Notes: a model not told the origin generated them from the sequence alone. A DNA stretch of 64,000 nt from CATQHQ01 sp965243805 (GCA_965243805.1 OZ251577.1:3472001-3536000), one strand, 5' to 3'; numbered from the stretch's first letter, positions 25,508-34,599 are shown. Numbers and translations are program-made.

Positions 25508-27088
25508 ATGCTCGCCGTCGTTCATTCGTACTGGGTTCACGGGGTCGAGGGTCGGCCCGTGAGAGTCGAGGTCAAGGTCCAGACGGGCCTGCCGGTCTTC
25601 ACCGTCGTCGGTCTGCCGGCCGGTGCCGTCCGAGAGGGAAAGGAGCGGGTGTTCGCCGCCCTGGCCCATGCGGGGATCTCCCTGCCGCCCCGTCGCGTCA
25701 CCGTGAACTTGGCGCCGGCCGACCTGCCCAAGTCCGGCTCCGGCTTCGACCTGCCGGTGGCCGTCGGTCTCCTGGCCGCATCCGGGTCGGTTCCCCTCGG
25801 TTCGCTCGAAGGGAGCGCGTTCGTGGGCGAACTGGGTCTGGACGGAGCGGCCCGCCCGATCCGCGGCGCCATCGCCCTGGCCATGAGCTGCTTGGCCGAA
25901 GGGCGGAGCCGTCTCTTCGTGCCCCTGGGCAACGCCCGGGAGGCGTCGGCGGCGCCCGGCGTGAAGGTCTTCGGCGTGGCCAACCTGAGCGAGCTCGTGG
26001 CCCACCTTCGAAGCGGAGACGGGTTGCGCCCGAAGCGCCGACAGCCCCCGGTGCGCACCTGCGCTCCCGGTCCTGACCTTTGCGAGGTACGGGGACAGGA
26101 GATGGCGAAGCGGGCGCTGGTGGTGGCCGCCGCGGGCGGGCACAGTCTCCTCATGTCGGGTCCGCCTGGGGCGGGGAAGACCATGCTGGCTCGCCGTCTG
26201 CCTGGGCTGCTGCCTCCTCTGTCCGAGCCCGAGTCCCTGGAGGTCACCCGGGTCCACTCGGTGGCGGGCCTCCTCGACGCCAACGACCCGGTGAAGACGA
26301 CCCGGCCCTTCCGGGCGCCCCACCATACGATCTCGGCTGGAGGACTCGTAGGAGGCGGCAGCCCCCCGCGACCCGGAGAGATCAGCTTGGCCCACCTGGG
26401 CGTCCTCTTCCTGGACGAGCTTCCCGAGTTCGGCCGGCGGGTCCTGGATACGCTCCGTCAGCCCATCGAGTCCGGTCGGGTCCGGGTCGCCCGAGTGCGC
26501 CACTCCGTGACCTTCCCGGCCCGCTTTCAGGTGGTGGCGGCGATGAACTCTTGTCCGTGCGGACTGGGGGGCGACGACTGCGTATGCCAGGACCGGGACG
26601 TGGCGCGCTACCGCGCCCGCATCTCGGGTCCGCTGCTGGACCGCCTCGACATCCATGTCGGCATGAGTTCGGTGACGTGGCAGGAGCTGAAGGGCGCCGC
26701 CCGCGAGGCGGGGCAGAGCTCGGACGAGGCGCGAGCCCAGGTGGCGGAGGCTCGACGCCGGCAGGCCGTGCGCTATCGCGCTGTCGCTGTCGCCCGCGAG
26801 GACGCCCACGAAGACGCCCACGAGGACGTCCGAGAAGGGGGCACGACCGCCGAGAGCCCGCTGAACGCCCGCATCCCCGCCCGTGACCTCATGGCCGTGT
26901 GCCCGCTGGCGTCGGAGGCTTCCCGCCTCCTGGAGGACGGAGTGGGGAAGTTCCGCCTCTCGGCCCGGGCAGTCCACCGCACGCTCCGCACGGCCAGGAC
27001 GATCGCCGACCTGGCGGGCGAGGAGCGCCTGGAAATGCCGGCCGTGGCGGAGGCGTTGCAGTTGCGAGTGGGCTTTCGTTCGGGTTAG
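25508..27088 (+). CDS. YifB/ComM family Mg-chelatase-like AAA+ ATPase
   Basis: The product is 526 residues from ATG 25508, with GGAGG 7 nt upstream. An N-terminal ChlI-type fold (LPKSGSGFDLPVAVGLLAAS) is followed by the AAA+ core with Walker A GPPGAGKTMLARRLPGLLPP, RPFRAPHHTISAGGLVGGG, Walker B HLGVLFLDELPEFGRRVLDT and a Cys-rich NSCPCGLGGDDCVCQDRDVARYR loop, then the C-terminal Mg-chelatase domain. In naturally transformable bacteria, ComM of this family is a hexameric branch-migration helicase for recombination. A small acidic repeat (EDAHEDAHEDV) interrupts the C-domain linker, encoded by a short tandem duplication near 26800-26830. It heads a plus-strand series. Confidence 0.94.
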   Translation: MLAVVHSYWVHGVEGRPVRVEVKVQTGLPVFTVVGLPAGAVREGKERVFAALAHAGISLPPRRVTVNLAPADLPKSGSGFDLPVAVGLLAASGSVPLGSLEGSAFVGELGLDGAARPIRGAIALAMSCLAEGRSRLFVPLGNAREASAAPGVKVFGVANLSELVAHLRSGDGLRPKRRQPPVRTCAPGPDLCEVRGQEMAKRALVVAAAGGHSLLMSGPPGAGKTMLARRLPGLLPPLSEPESLEVTRVHSVAGLLDANDPVKTTRPFRAPHHTISAGGLVGGGSPPRPGEISLAHLGVLFLDELPEFGRRVLDTLRQPIESGRVRVARVRHSVTFPARFQVVAAMNSCPCGLGGDDCVCQDRDVARYRARISGPLLDRLDIHVGMSSVTWQELKGAAREAGQSSDEARAQVAEARRRQAVRYRAVAVAREDAHEDAHEDVREGGTTAESPLNARIPARDLMAVCPLASEASRLLEDGVGKFRLSARAVHRTLRTARTIADLAGEERLEMPAVAEALQLRVGFRSG

Positions 27089-27098
27089 CCTCCCGTGC

Positions 27099-28274
27099 AT
27101 GAAGCACTACATGGACTACGCCGCCACCTCGGCCGTGCGGCCCCCCGAAGTCGTGGACGCGGTGGCCGACTTCTTGCGCGGAGTGGGATGCACTCCGGGG
27201 CGCGGGGGCCACTCCGGCGCGACGGAGGCCGCCCGGACCGCCTTCCAGTGCCGTCGCGCCGTCGCCCGTATCCTGGGCCTGCCCGGCGACCCCGGGCGGA
27301 TCGCGTTCGCCCACAACGCCACCCACGCACTCAACACGGCGCTCCACGGCCTTCTCGGCCCCGGCGATGTGCTGGTGATCTCCCAGTACGACCACAACGC
27401 CGTGCTCCGCCCGGCCCACCAGCTGGCCCGGACCCGCGGCGTGGAGGTGCGCACGATTTCCGGCGACCCGGACGGCGGAGTGGAGCTGGAAGAAGCGGCC
27501 CGCCTGCTGGACGGCGCTGCCGTGCTGGTGGTGAACGTGGCGTCCAACGTGCTGGGCACGCTGGCCCCACTGGCGCCGCTGGCCCGGCTGGCCCACGCCG
27601 CCGGCGCCGTCGTGGTCGCCGACGCCGCCCAGGCGGCCGGCCATGTGGAGGCCGCCCTGGCCGAGGCCGGCGCAGACGTGGTCGCCTTCACGGGCCACAA
27701 GGGCCTGCTGGGACCCCAGGGCACGGGCGGCCTCTGGGTGCGCGAAGGGATCGAAGTGGAGCCCTTCTGCGTCGGCGGCACGGGAGGCGATTCCCGCCGC
27801 CGGGAGATGCCGTCCGACATGCCCGACCGGCTGGAAGCGGGCACCGGGAACGCCCCGGGCTTGGCCGGCCTCCTCGCCGGCTGCCGCTTCCTCGCCCGGA
27901 AGGGGGTGAGTGCCCTGCACGCCAGGGAGATGGACCTCAAGGCTCGCCTTCACGACGGGCTCTCGTCGGTGCGCGGGCTCCAAGTGCTCTCCCCCCCGGC
28001 GCCCGACGGCGTGCCCGTGGTCGCCGCTCGCTCCCCACGCCTGGCCGCCGCCACCCTGGCCGAGCGGCTGGACCGGGAGCACGGCGTCCAGACCCGGGCG
28101 GGGATCCACTGCGCGCCGGAGGTCCACGCCCTCCTGGGAACATCGAAGGAGGGTGCGGTGCGCTTCTCCCTCGGGTGGGCGTCGTCGGAGGAGGATGTGG
28201 CGGCGGCCGTGGAGGGCGTGGACGCCACCCTTCGCCGCACCGCAGTGCCCGTCGACCTGGCCGTGGCCTCGTAA
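27099..28274 (+). CDS. Cysteine desulfurase family protein (class V aminotransferase)
   Basis: The product is 391 residues from ATG 27099 (MKHYMDYAATSAVRPPEV), 10 nt after yifB. Fold type I PLP motifs are present: HNATHALNTALHG, VVADAAQAAGHV (PLP Asp/Gln), and FTGHKGLLGPQGTGGLW with the Schiff-base Lys. A C-terminal RAGIHCAPEVHALLGT places the persulfide-forming Cys at about residue 337, with GAVRFSLGW after it. This arrangement is that of the TIGR01977-type cysteine desulfurases, related to SufS/CsdA. They take sulfur from cysteine for Fe-S clusters, thio-modification or selenium recycling. No suf or isc genes are adjacent, so the acceptor is unknown. Confidence 0.88.
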   Translation: MKHYMDYAATSAVRPPEVVDAVADFLRGVGCTPGRGGHSGATEAARTAFQCRRAVARILGLPGDPGRIAFAHNATHALNTALHGLLGPGDVLVISQYDHNAVLRPAHQLARTRGVEVRTISGDPDGGVELEEAARLLDGAAVLVVNVASNVLGTLAPLAPLARLAHAAGAVVVADAAQAAGHVEAALAEAGADVVAFTGHKGLLGPQGTGGLWVREGIEVEPFCVGGTGGDSRRREMPSDMPDRLEAGTGNAPGLAGLLAGCRFLARKGVSALHAREMDLKARLHDGLSSVRGLQVLSPPAPDGVPVVAARSPRLAAATLAERLDREHGVQTRAGIHCAPEVHALLGTSKEGAVRFSLGWASSEEDVAAAVEGVDATLRRTAVPVDLAVAS

Positions 28275-28292
28275 GGGGACACCCGCCAAGCG

Positions 28293-29669
28293 ATGGCCAA
28301 GATCCTGGTGGTCGACGACGAAGGCTCGATCCGCAGGGCTCTCCAGCAGGTCCTGGAGTACGACGGCCACCGCGTGCGCCTCGCCCCCGACGCCCCATCA
28401 GGGCTGGCCGAGCACGCCCGCTTCAAGCCCGACGTCACCCTGCTGGACGTGAAGATGCCTCGGATGGACGGACTGGAGGCGCTGGAGCGGATCAGGAAGG
28501 ACGATCCCGGGGCGGTCGTGATCATGATCTCGGGCCACGGCACGATCAGCACCGCCGTGGAAGCGACCCGGAAGGGGGCTTTCGACTTTCTCGAGAAACC
28601 CCTGAAGACCGACCGCCTTCAGCTGACGTTGCGCAACGCCCTCCTCGTCCGGGGCCTCTCGGAGAGCGTGGAGCGGCTCAAGCAAGACGTGGAGGTCCAC
28701 TACGAGATCGTCGGCGGCTCCGACGTCGTCCGGGCGGCGCTTCACAGGATCGAGACCGTCGGCGGCACCCTCGCCCGAGTCATGATCACCGGAGAGAACG
28801 GCACCGGGAAGGAGCTCGCCGCCAGGGCCCTCCACCGCCTCTCGCCCAGGGCGGACAGGCCTTTCGTGGACGTGAACTGCGCCGCGATCCCCGCCAACCT
28901 CATCGAGTCCGAGCTCTTCGGCCACGTCCGGGGCGCCTTCACGGGAGCGGTCGCCAGCCGGCCCGGCAAGTTCGAGTTGGCCCACGGCGGCACCCTCTTC
29001 CTGGACGAGGTCGGCGACATGTCGCTGGAGGCCCAGGCCAAGGTGCTCAAGGCTCTGGAAGCCGGAGAGGTAACGCGGGTGGGAGGAACGCGCCCGGTGC
29101 CCGTGGACGTTCGAGTGGTCTCGGCCACCAACAAGGACCTGGAAGAGGAGATCGCCCAGGGCGCCTTCCGGGAGGACCTCTTCTACCGCCTCAACGTGGT
29201 GCCGATCCGGATGCCTCCCCTCCGCGACCGTCGCGACGACGTTCCGATGCTGGTCGCTCACTTCGTGGAGCAGCTCGGCAAGACCAGCGGCGTGCCTCCC
29301 AAGCCGTTCGCGCCGGAGGCGGTCGCCGAGCTGGAGAAGCAGGAGTGGCCCGGGAACGTGCGAGAGCTGAAGAACACGGTGGAGCGGCTGCTGATCCTCA
29401 GCCCCGGCGACGCCGTGGAGGGTGCCGACGTGCTCCAGCTGGGGGCGGGAGAGCGCACCGGAGGCCCGTTCGCCGAAGTGTGCGCGTCGATGGAGTCCTT
29501 CCAGCAGTTCAAGGAAGCCGCGGAGAAGGCGTTCATCGAGGAGAAGCTACGCGCCGCCGGATGGAACGTGACCGACGCCGCGACCCAGATGGGAATGGCC
29601 CGCGCCAACCTCCACAAGAAGATCAAGAAGCACGGCCTGCTGCGCGCTACGACCGAGAACGGTTCCTAG
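28293..29669 (+). CDS. Sigma-54-dependent NtrC-family response regulator
   Basis: The product has 458 residues. The receiver domain (MAKILVVDDEGSIRRALQQV) has the phospho-acceptor Asp in VTLLDVKMPRMDGLEAL, near residue 52. The AAA+ domain has Walker A TGENGTGKELAARAL, the sigma-54 contact loop GAFTGA (within LFGHVRGAFTGAVASRPGKF), Walker B GGTLFLDEVGDM and an R-finger region. A C-terminal Fis-type HTH (AGWNVTDAATQMGMARANLH) completes it. It should activate sigma-54 promoters when phosphorylated. No kinase is adjacent; the NtrY-like kinase at 4975 and the small kinase at 44335 are unpaired kinases in this window. It starts 18 nt after the desulfurase. Confidence 0.95.
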   Translation: MAKILVVDDEGSIRRALQQVLEYDGHRVRLAPDAPSGLAEHARFKPDVTLLDVKMPRMDGLEALERIRKDDPGAVVIMISGHGTISTAVEATRKGAFDFLEKPLKTDRLQLTLRNALLVRGLSESVERLKQDVEVHYEIVGGSDVVRAALHRIETVGGTLARVMITGENGTGKELAARALHRLSPRADRPFVDVNCAAIPANLIESELFGHVRGAFTGAVASRPGKFELAHGGTLFLDEVGDMSLEAQAKVLKALEAGEVTRVGGTRPVPVDVRVVSATNKDLEEEIAQGAFREDLFYRLNVVPIRMPPLRDRRDDVPMLVAHFVEQLGKTSGVPPKPFAPEAVAELEKQEWPGNVRELKNTVERLLILSPGDAVEGADVLQLGAGERTGGPFAEVCASMESFQQFKEAAEKAFIEEKLRAAGWNVTDAATQMGMARANLHKKIKKHGLLRATTENGS

Positions 29670-29893
29670 CCGGGCATCCCCCCGCCGGGCGTCCTTCCGC
29701 CACGCATCCCTCGCCGGGCGTCCCTCCGCCGGCATCCCTACCGCCCCGCGCGCGCATCCCACCGCCTCTTCCGGTGAACGGCTTCCGTGGCGAAATTTGG
29801 AAGCCTCCGCGAACGCCCTCGACTGCCGTCCGTCGCCGGGGCCGGCGGCGCATCGCCGGAGGCGTGGTCTCCCGCTTCAGCGAGCGAGGGTGG
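29670..29893. repeat. Spacer with imperfect ~28-30-bp direct repeats
   Basis: Downstream of the response regulator, units of the type gcatccctcgccgggcgtcc recur at about 29674-29703, 29704-29731 and, truncated, 29732 and 29754. The spacer is GC-extreme and has no ORF of its own. Its right half (29770-29893) precedes the sigma-factor gene and may hold its promoter. Confidence 0.5.
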
Positions 29894-30745
29894 ATGAGCG
29901 CGCATTCCCACTCGGATTCGGCGGACAAGTCCTTCAGGCGGTACCTGGAGGAGATCGGTCGCTATCCGCTGATCGACCGAGCGGAGGAGGCGCGCCTCGC
30001 CTCGCGGATCCGAGGGGGGTGCCAGGAAGCTCTGGACAAGCTGGTGCGCTCCAACCTGCGGTTCGTGGTCACGGTCGCCAAGAAGTACCAGAACCAGGGC
30101 GTGCCGCTTCAGGACTTGGTCAACGAGGGGAATGTGGGGTTACTGCGGGCGGCCAGGAAGTTCGACGAACGGAAGGGGATCAAGTTCATCACCTACGCCG
30201 CTTGGTGGATCCGGCAGGCGGTCCTCCAGGCGATCGCCGAGCAGAGCCGAATCGTGCGCGTGCCCCTGAACCGCTCCGCGGCCCTCTACCGGATCGGGCG
30301 TCGCAAGTCGTCGCTGCGCCAGGACCTGGGAAGGGAGCCCACGATGGACGAGCTCGCCGACGGCCTGGACCTCTCCCAGGAGGCGCTGGACGCCACGCTG
30401 GCGATCTCCCAGTCGCACCTGTCTCTGGATGCCCCCGCGGGTCCCGGGGACGAGAACAGCCTCTTGGACTACATGCCCGACCAGCTGTCGCCGAGACCTG
30501 ACGAGCACGTCTTCGAAAGCGCCCTGATGGAGATGCTGAACACGGCCCTCTCCACCCTGGACGACAGGGAGGCCCGGGTCCTTCGCCTCTACTACGGCCT
30601 GGACGACGAGGAGCCCAAGACCCTGGAAGAGATCGGCGGCGTGCTGGAGGTGACCCGGGAGCGCGTCCGGCAGATCAAGGAGAAGGCGCTGGCCCGCCTC
30701 CGCCACCCGACCCGCGCCCGATTCCTGAAGAGCTACCTCCCCTAG
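29894..30745 (+). CDS. RNA polymerase sigma-70 family factor (short RpoD/RpoS-like)
   Basis: The product is 283 residues from ATG 29894 (MSAHSHSDSADKSFRRYLEE). It contains region 1.2 (YLEEIGRYPLIDRAEEARLA), region 2 with NLRFVVTVAKKYQNQGVPLQ, DLVNEGNVGLLRAARKFD and FITYAAWWIRQAVLQAIAEQ, region 3 (EPTMDELADGLDLSQEALDA), and region 4 with LDDREARVLRLYYGLDDEEP and TLEEIGGVLEVTRERVRQIK. It lacks region 1.1 and the non-conserved insert, as in the compact primary-type sigmas of several phyla. It could be the housekeeping sigma or a group 2 relative; sequence alone does not settle this. Longer frame extensions upstream are antisense-like and are not used. Confidence 0.93.
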   Translation: MSAHSHSDSADKSFRRYLEEIGRYPLIDRAEEARLASRIRGGCQEALDKLVRSNLRFVVTVAKKYQNQGVPLQDLVNEGNVGLLRAARKFDERKGIKFITYAAWWIRQAVLQAIAEQSRIVRVPLNRSAALYRIGRRKSSLRQDLGREPTMDELADGLDLSQEALDATLAISQSHLSLDAPAGPGDENSLLDYMPDQLSPRPDEHVFESALMEMLNTALSTLDDREARVLRLYYGLDDEEPKTLEEIGGVLEVTRERVRQIKEKALARLRHPTRARFLKSYLP

Positions 30746-30805
30746 GAGGCGCGACACCTCCGCCCGCAGGACGCCGCGACGCCTCGCAACGCCGGTGCGA
30801 CCCCA

Positions 30806-30835
30806 TTGACACGACATCCTCCCGGAAGGTATCAT
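30806..30835 (+). promoter_or_regulatory. Sigma-70-type promoter of the rplM operon
   Basis: A perfect -35 TTGACA (30806-30811), an 18-bp spacer and -10 TATCAT (30830-30835) lie upstream of rplM, giving a leader of about 70 nt. It is the best promoter match in the window, and it argues against longer rplM starts that would overlap the -35. Confidence 0.8.
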
Positions 30836-30913
30836 TCCAGGCTTTGCACCAACCCCCACAAGGATGGGAAACCCCCGCCTAGTATGGGGAGAACCGCGAA
30901 CTATGGGAGAACC

Positions 30914-31363
30914 GTGAACAGCACCTTCACTCCGCGAGACGGCGACATCCACCGGGCATGGTGGGTCGTGGACGCCGACGGGAAGCCCTTGGGCCGGCTG
31001 GCCACCGAAGTGGCCCGCGTGCTGCGGGGCAAGCACAAGGCGATCTACACGCCTCACCTGGACACCGGCGACCACGTGATCGTGGTGAACGCCGCCAAGG
31101 TACGCCTGACCGGTCGCAAGGCCGACCAGAAGACCTACTTTCGCCACTCGGGCTACATGGGCGGCGAGAAGCACATCCCCTTCCGCAGAATGCTGGAGCG
31201 CTTCCCGGACCGGGTGATCGAACTGGCCGTTCGGGGCATGCTTCCCAAGAACAAGCTGGGTCGCCGGATGCGTCGCAAGCTGCGCGTCTACCCAGGACCG
31301 AGCCACCCCCACCAGGGCCAGAGCCCCCAGGCCCTGGAGATCCGGGCCGGAGGAGCGTCTTGA
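30914..31363 (+). CDS. rplM: 50S ribosomal protein L13
   Basis: The product is 149 residues from GTG 30914, with GGGAG 5 nt upstream. ATG 30884 is an in-frame alternative, and the ORF to 30806 overlaps the -35 box and is rejected. The body is typical L13: HRAWWVVDADGKPLGRLATE, GDHVIVVNAAKVRLTGRKAD, YFRHSGYMGGEKHIPFRRML, AVRGMLPKNKLGRRMRRKL. It binds 23S rRNA early in 50S assembly. It heads the rplM-rpsI-rpsB-tsf cluster. The start region is a near-duplicate: 30883-30901 and 30902-30919 share tatggggagaaccgygaac apart from one indel. Confidence 0.96.
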   Translation: MNSTFTPRDGDIHRAWWVVDADGKPLGRLATEVARVLRGKHKAIYTPHLDTGDHVIVVNAAKVRLTGRKADQKTYFRHSGYMGGEKHIPFRRMLERFPDRVIELAVRGMLPKNKLGRRMRRKLRVYPGPSHPHQGQSPQALEIRAGGAS

Positions 31364-31755
31364 GCGCGGCGCATCCGCCGAGCGCGGTCGGGAGGAGGAA
31401 GACCAGCGTCGCCCGGGTCAGCCTTCGCCCCGGAGCAGGGGAGTGGCAGATCAACGGCAGGACGCTTCACGACTACTTCCCAAGGCCGGCCCACCGAGTT
31501 CGCGTCGAGGACCCCCTGCGCGTGGCCGGGGCAGAAGGCCGCTTCGACGTGCTGGTCCGGGTTCACGGCGGGGGCCTGACCGGCCAAGCCGACGCGATCC
31601 GGCTCGGCGTGGCCCGGGCGCTCGCGGCCGACGAAGCAGAGTTGCGCAAGCCCCTGCGGGAGAACGGGATGCTGACCCGGGACGCCCGCAAGGTGGAGCG
31701 CAAGAAGCCCGGCCGTCCCAAGGCGCGCAAGCGCTTCCAGTTCAGCAAGCGATAG
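31360..31755 (+). CDS. rpsI: 30S ribosomal protein S9
   Basis: The product is 131 residues. The start is a TTG at 31360 overlapping the rplM stop (TTGA), with GGAGGAG 4 nt upstream, so it is translationally coupled. It has GRRKTSVARVSLRPGAGEWQ near the N-terminus, GGLTGQADAIRLGVARAL, and the universally conserved basic end KARKRFQFSKR, whose C-terminal Lys-Arg reaches the P-site tRNA. Confidence 0.96.
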   Translation: MSAAHPPSAVGRRKTSVARVSLRPGAGEWQINGRTLHDYFPRPAHRVRVEDPLRVAGAEGRFDVLVRVHGGGLTGQADAIRLGVARALAADEAELRKPLRENGMLTRDARKVERKKPGRPKARKRFQFSKR

Positions 31756-31765
31756 GCGCCTCCCC

Positions 31766-32704
31766 ATGAATCAAGCTGCCCCCGAGGCCGGGCGAGTTGG
31801 CCCCGAGGTGGATCGAGTGGCCCCGGAGACCGGCCTCGCCCCAGAGGTGGGGTTGAACGACCTCATCGAGGCCGGAGTGCACTTCGGCCACCAGACCAGA
31901 CGCTGGAACCCCAAGATGCGCCCGTACATCTTCGGCGAGCGCAACGGCATTCACATCATCGACCTCCGCAAGACGCTGGATCGCCTCGTGGCCGCCCAGG
32001 AAGCCGTGCGCCGGGTCGTCCTGAAGGGCGAGCGGGTGCTCTTCCTCTCCACCAAGCGGGCTCTCCGGACGGTGGTGGAGGAGGAGGCGGCCCGGTGCGG
32101 CGCGCTGTACGTGACCGAGCGCTGGCTGGGCGGGATGCTCACCAACTTCCAGACGATCCGCCGCCAGATCCGGCGGATGAAGGAGCTGGAACGAGGCCAG
32201 GAGGAGAACGCCTTCGAGTTCTACACCAAGAAGGAGCGCCTGCTCCTGGAGCGGGAGCGCATGAAGCTGGAGAAGTACTTCCACGGCGTGCGCGACATGG
32301 CTCGCCTTCCCGGCGCCGTATTCGTGGTGGACGCGAAACAGGAGATCATCGGCGTGCGCGAGGCCCACAGGTTGGGCATACCGGTGATCGCCATCGCCGA
32401 CACCAACGTGGACCCAGAGCTCATCGACCACCCCATCCCAGGCAACGACGACGCCATCCGCTCCGTCAGCCTGATCGTGGGAGCGATCGCCGACGCCGTT
32501 CAGCTCGCGCGTCGCCAGGTGCCGGACGAGCACCGCAAGCGCCAGGCCGAGCTGGAAGCCACCACCTACTCCACCGAGACCGGCGAGAAATCCGCGGACG
32601 GCAGAGAGCCGCGCCGCCGCCGGCCGCCGAAGAAGCGCCGGCCCAGGCCGGGGGCCGTCGGTCGCGGGCAGAAGCCGGGGCGCGGCGGCGGCGCCGGAGG
32701 CTAG
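31766..32704 (+). CDS. rpsB: 30S ribosomal protein S2
   Basis: The product is 312 residues, longer than the usual 230-260. The core is canonical: GVHFGHQTRRWNPKMRPYIF, HIIDLRKTLDRL, FLSTKRALRTVVEEEA, RWLGGMLTNFQTIRRQIRRM, GAVFVVDAKQEIIGVREAHR, IADTNVDPELIDHPIPGNDD. Two additions are seen. The N-terminal about 30 residues consist of imperfect PEAGRVGPEVDRVAPE-type repeats, encoded by tandem duplication at 31777-31850. The C-terminal about 50 residues are Arg/Pro/Gly-rich tail (from residue ~265). It lies 10 nt after rpsI and is followed by tsf. Confidence 0.96.
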   Translation: MNQAAPEAGRVGPEVDRVAPETGLAPEVGLNDLIEAGVHFGHQTRRWNPKMRPYIFGERNGIHIIDLRKTLDRLVAAQEAVRRVVLKGERVLFLSTKRALRTVVEEEAARCGALYVTERWLGGMLTNFQTIRRQIRRMKELERGQEENAFEFYTKKERLLLERERMKLEKYFHGVRDMARLPGAVFVVDAKQEIIGVREAHRLGIPVIAIADTNVDPELIDHPIPGNDDAIRSVSLIVGAIADAVQLARRQVPDEHRKRQAELEATTYSTETGEKSADGREPRRRRPPKKRRPRPGAVGRGQKPGRGGGAGG

Positions 32705-32713
32705 GGGGGCGAG

Positions 32714-33307
32714 ATGAAGATCAACGCCCGGCTCGTCAAGGAGCTGCGGGACCGCACCGCCGCCGGCATGATGGACTGCAAGAAGGCGCTCCAGCAGACC
32801 GACGGCGACATGGAGCAGGCGATCGACCTTCTGCGAAGCAAGGGCGCGGCCAAGGCCGCCAAGCGCGCCGGCAAAGCCGCCAATGAGGGAGTCGTGGCCA
32901 GCTACGTCCACCACGGCGGTCGGATCGGCGTTCTGGTGGAGCTCAACTGCGAGACCGATTTCGTCGCCAACACCGACGACTTCCAGAACTTGGCGCGGGA
33001 CCTGGCCATGCACGTCGCTGCCGCCGACCCGGTGTCGGTGGACTCGTCCGGCGTGGATCCCGCGGTGGTGGAACGGGAGCGCGCCGTCTACCAGGAGCAG
33101 GTCGCCCAAGAGGGCAAGCCGGAGCACATCCGGGAGCGGATCGTCGAGGGCAAGCTGGCCAAGTTCTACAAGGAACGGGTGCTGCTGGAACAAGCGTACG
33201 TGCGGGACCCGGACCGGACGGTGAGGGAGCTGGTCACCGGCGTTTCGGCCAAGACCGGCGAGAGGATCGAGGTCGCCCGCTTCGCCCGCTTCCAGATCGG
33301 CGCCTAG
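32714..33307 (+). CDS. tsf: Elongation factor Ts
   Basis: The product is 197 residues, the short EF-Ts form known from many phyla. It has the UBA-like N-domain with LVKELRDRTAAGMMDCKKAL, SKGAAKAAKRAGKAANEG, the core GVLVELNCETDFVANTDDFQ (including the TDFV motif that displaces Mg from EF-Tu) and a single dimerisation-type subdomain. It recycles EF-Tu-GDP. It lies 9 nt after rpsB and 13 nt before pyrH. Confidence 0.96.
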   Translation: MKINARLVKELRDRTAAGMMDCKKALQQTDGDMEQAIDLLRSKGAAKAAKRAGKAANEGVVASYVHHGGRIGVLVELNCETDFVANTDDFQNLARDLAMHVAAADPVSVDSSGVDPAVVERERAVYQEQVAQEGKPEHIRERIVEGKLAKFYKERVLLEQAYVRDPDRTVRELVTGVSAKTGERIEVARFARFQIGA

Positions 33308-33320
33308 CGTCTCGTCCGCC

Positions 33321-34037
33321 GTGAAGAGGAGCGCCGGCTACCGCCGCGTCGTTCTGAAGCTCTCCGGCGAAGCGCTCGCAGGGGAGCGGGGATACGGCGT
33401 CGATCCCCATGTCGTGGAACGGATCACCGACGAAGTGCGGGCGATCCACGGGCTGGGCACCGCGCTCGGGCTGGTGATCGGCGGCGGCAACATCGTGCGC
33501 GGCGCCATGGCGAGCCGGGAAGGCATGGACCGGGTGTCGGCGGACCACATGGGGATGCTCGCCACGATCATCAACGCGCTGGCGGTCCAGGACTTGCTGG
33601 AGCGCAAGGACGTGGACACCAGGGTCATGACCGCCATTCGCATGGAACGGGTCGCCGAGCCGTACATCCGCCGCCGCGCGTTGCGCCACCTGGACAAGGG
33701 GCGAGTCGTCATCTTCGCCGGCGGCACCGGCAACCCCTACTTCTCCACCGACACGGCAGCGGTGCTGCGCGCAATGGAGATGAAGGTCGACGTGGTGATC
33801 AAGGCCACCAAGGTCGCCGGCGTCTACACCGCCGACCCCGCTACCGATCCCTCCGCCGCCTTCATCTCCGAAATCTCCTTCCGTGAGGTCATGTCGCGGG
33901 ACCTCCGGGTCATGGATGCGGCGGCGGTCTCCCTTTGCCGCGACAACGATCTGCCCATTATCGTGCTGTCTCTTGATGAACCGGGCGCCGTGCGGAGCGC
34001 CATCTGCGGAGACCAGGTCGGCACGCTGGTGTCCTGA
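33321..34037 (+). CDS. pyrH: UMP kinase
   Basis: The product is 238 residues from GTG 33321. It is a bacterial-type UMP kinase of the amino-acid-kinase fold: RVVLKLSGEALAGERGYGVD, LVIGGGNIVRGA, DHMGMLATIINALAVQDLLE, VIFAGGTGNPYFSTDTAAVL and IKATKVAGVYTADPATDPSA. It phosphorylates UMP to UDP and is normally activated by GTP and inhibited by UTP in this family. It lies between tsf and frr, as in most bacteria. Confidence 0.97.
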   Translation: MKRSAGYRRVVLKLSGEALAGERGYGVDPHVVERITDEVRAIHGLGTALGLVIGGGNIVRGAMASREGMDRVSADHMGMLATIINALAVQDLLERKDVDTRVMTAIRMERVAEPYIRRRALRHLDKGRVVIFAGGTGNPYFSTDTAAVLRAMEMKVDVVIKATKVAGVYTADPATDPSAAFISEISFREVMSRDLRVMDAAAVSLCRDNDLPIIVLSLDEPGAVRSAICGDQVGTLVS

Positions 34038-34053
34038 ACCCACGCAAGTGTCC

Positions 34054-34599
34054 ATGCTCCAAGAAGCCGAATCCAGAATGAACAACGCGGTGGACGCTGT
34101 TCGCCGAGAGTTCGCCACGGTGCGCACCGGTAAGGCCGTCCCCGCGATCCTCGACTCGGTCCGGGTGCCGGCGTACGGCGGCCAGATGCCCCTCAACCAA
34201 GTGGCGACGGTGACGGCCCCGGATCCCTCGCTGCTGGTGGTTCAGCCCTTCGATCCGTCCCTGGTCGCCGCGGTGGAGAAGGCCGTGCTCGCCTCGGGCC
34301 TCGGACTGAACCCGTCCAGCGACGGGGCGCTCATTCGGGTTCCGGTGCCCGCGCTGACGGAGGAACGGCGCAAGGAGTACGTCCGCCTCCTCCACAAGAT
34401 GGCGGAGGACGGCAGGGTGTCGGTTCGCCACGCGCGCCACGCGGCCAACGACGAGATCAAGGCCCAGGTGCAGAACCACGAGATCGGCGAAGACGAGGGG
34501 ATGAGGCTGCGGAACCAAGTCCAGAAGCTCACCGACGAGCACGGGAAGAAGATCGCCCTCCTCCTGGCGGCGAAGGAAAAAGAGGTGATGGCGATCTGA
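34054..34599 (+). CDS. frr: Ribosome recycling factor
   Basis: The product is 181 residues from ATG 34054 (GTG 34048 adds two residues; no clear Shine-Dalgarno). It has the RRF long-helix domain REFATVRTGKAVPAILDSVR, QPFDPSLVAAVEKAVLASGL and IRVPVPALTEERRKEYVRLL, and ends in VQKLTDEHGKKIALLLAAKE. With EF-G it splits post-termination ribosomes. The length is normal. Confidence 0.96.
   Translation: MLQEAESRMNNAVDAVRREFATVRTGKAVPAILDSVRVPAYGGQMPLNQVATVTAPDPSLLVVQPFDPSLVAAVEKAVLASGLGLNPSSDGALIRVPVPALTEERRKEYVRLLHKMAEDGRVSVRHARHAANDEIKAQVQNHEIGEDEGMRLRNQVQKLTDEHGKKIALLLAAKEKEVMAI

Noticed and set aside
27095..29890. Very long open frame (over 900 codons) running through the desulfurase and regulator genes into the sigma factor
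   Set aside because: It is an out-of-frame shadow of GC-rich genes, Arg/Gly/Pro-rich with no domain signs. Only the part from ATG 29894 matches a sigma factor.
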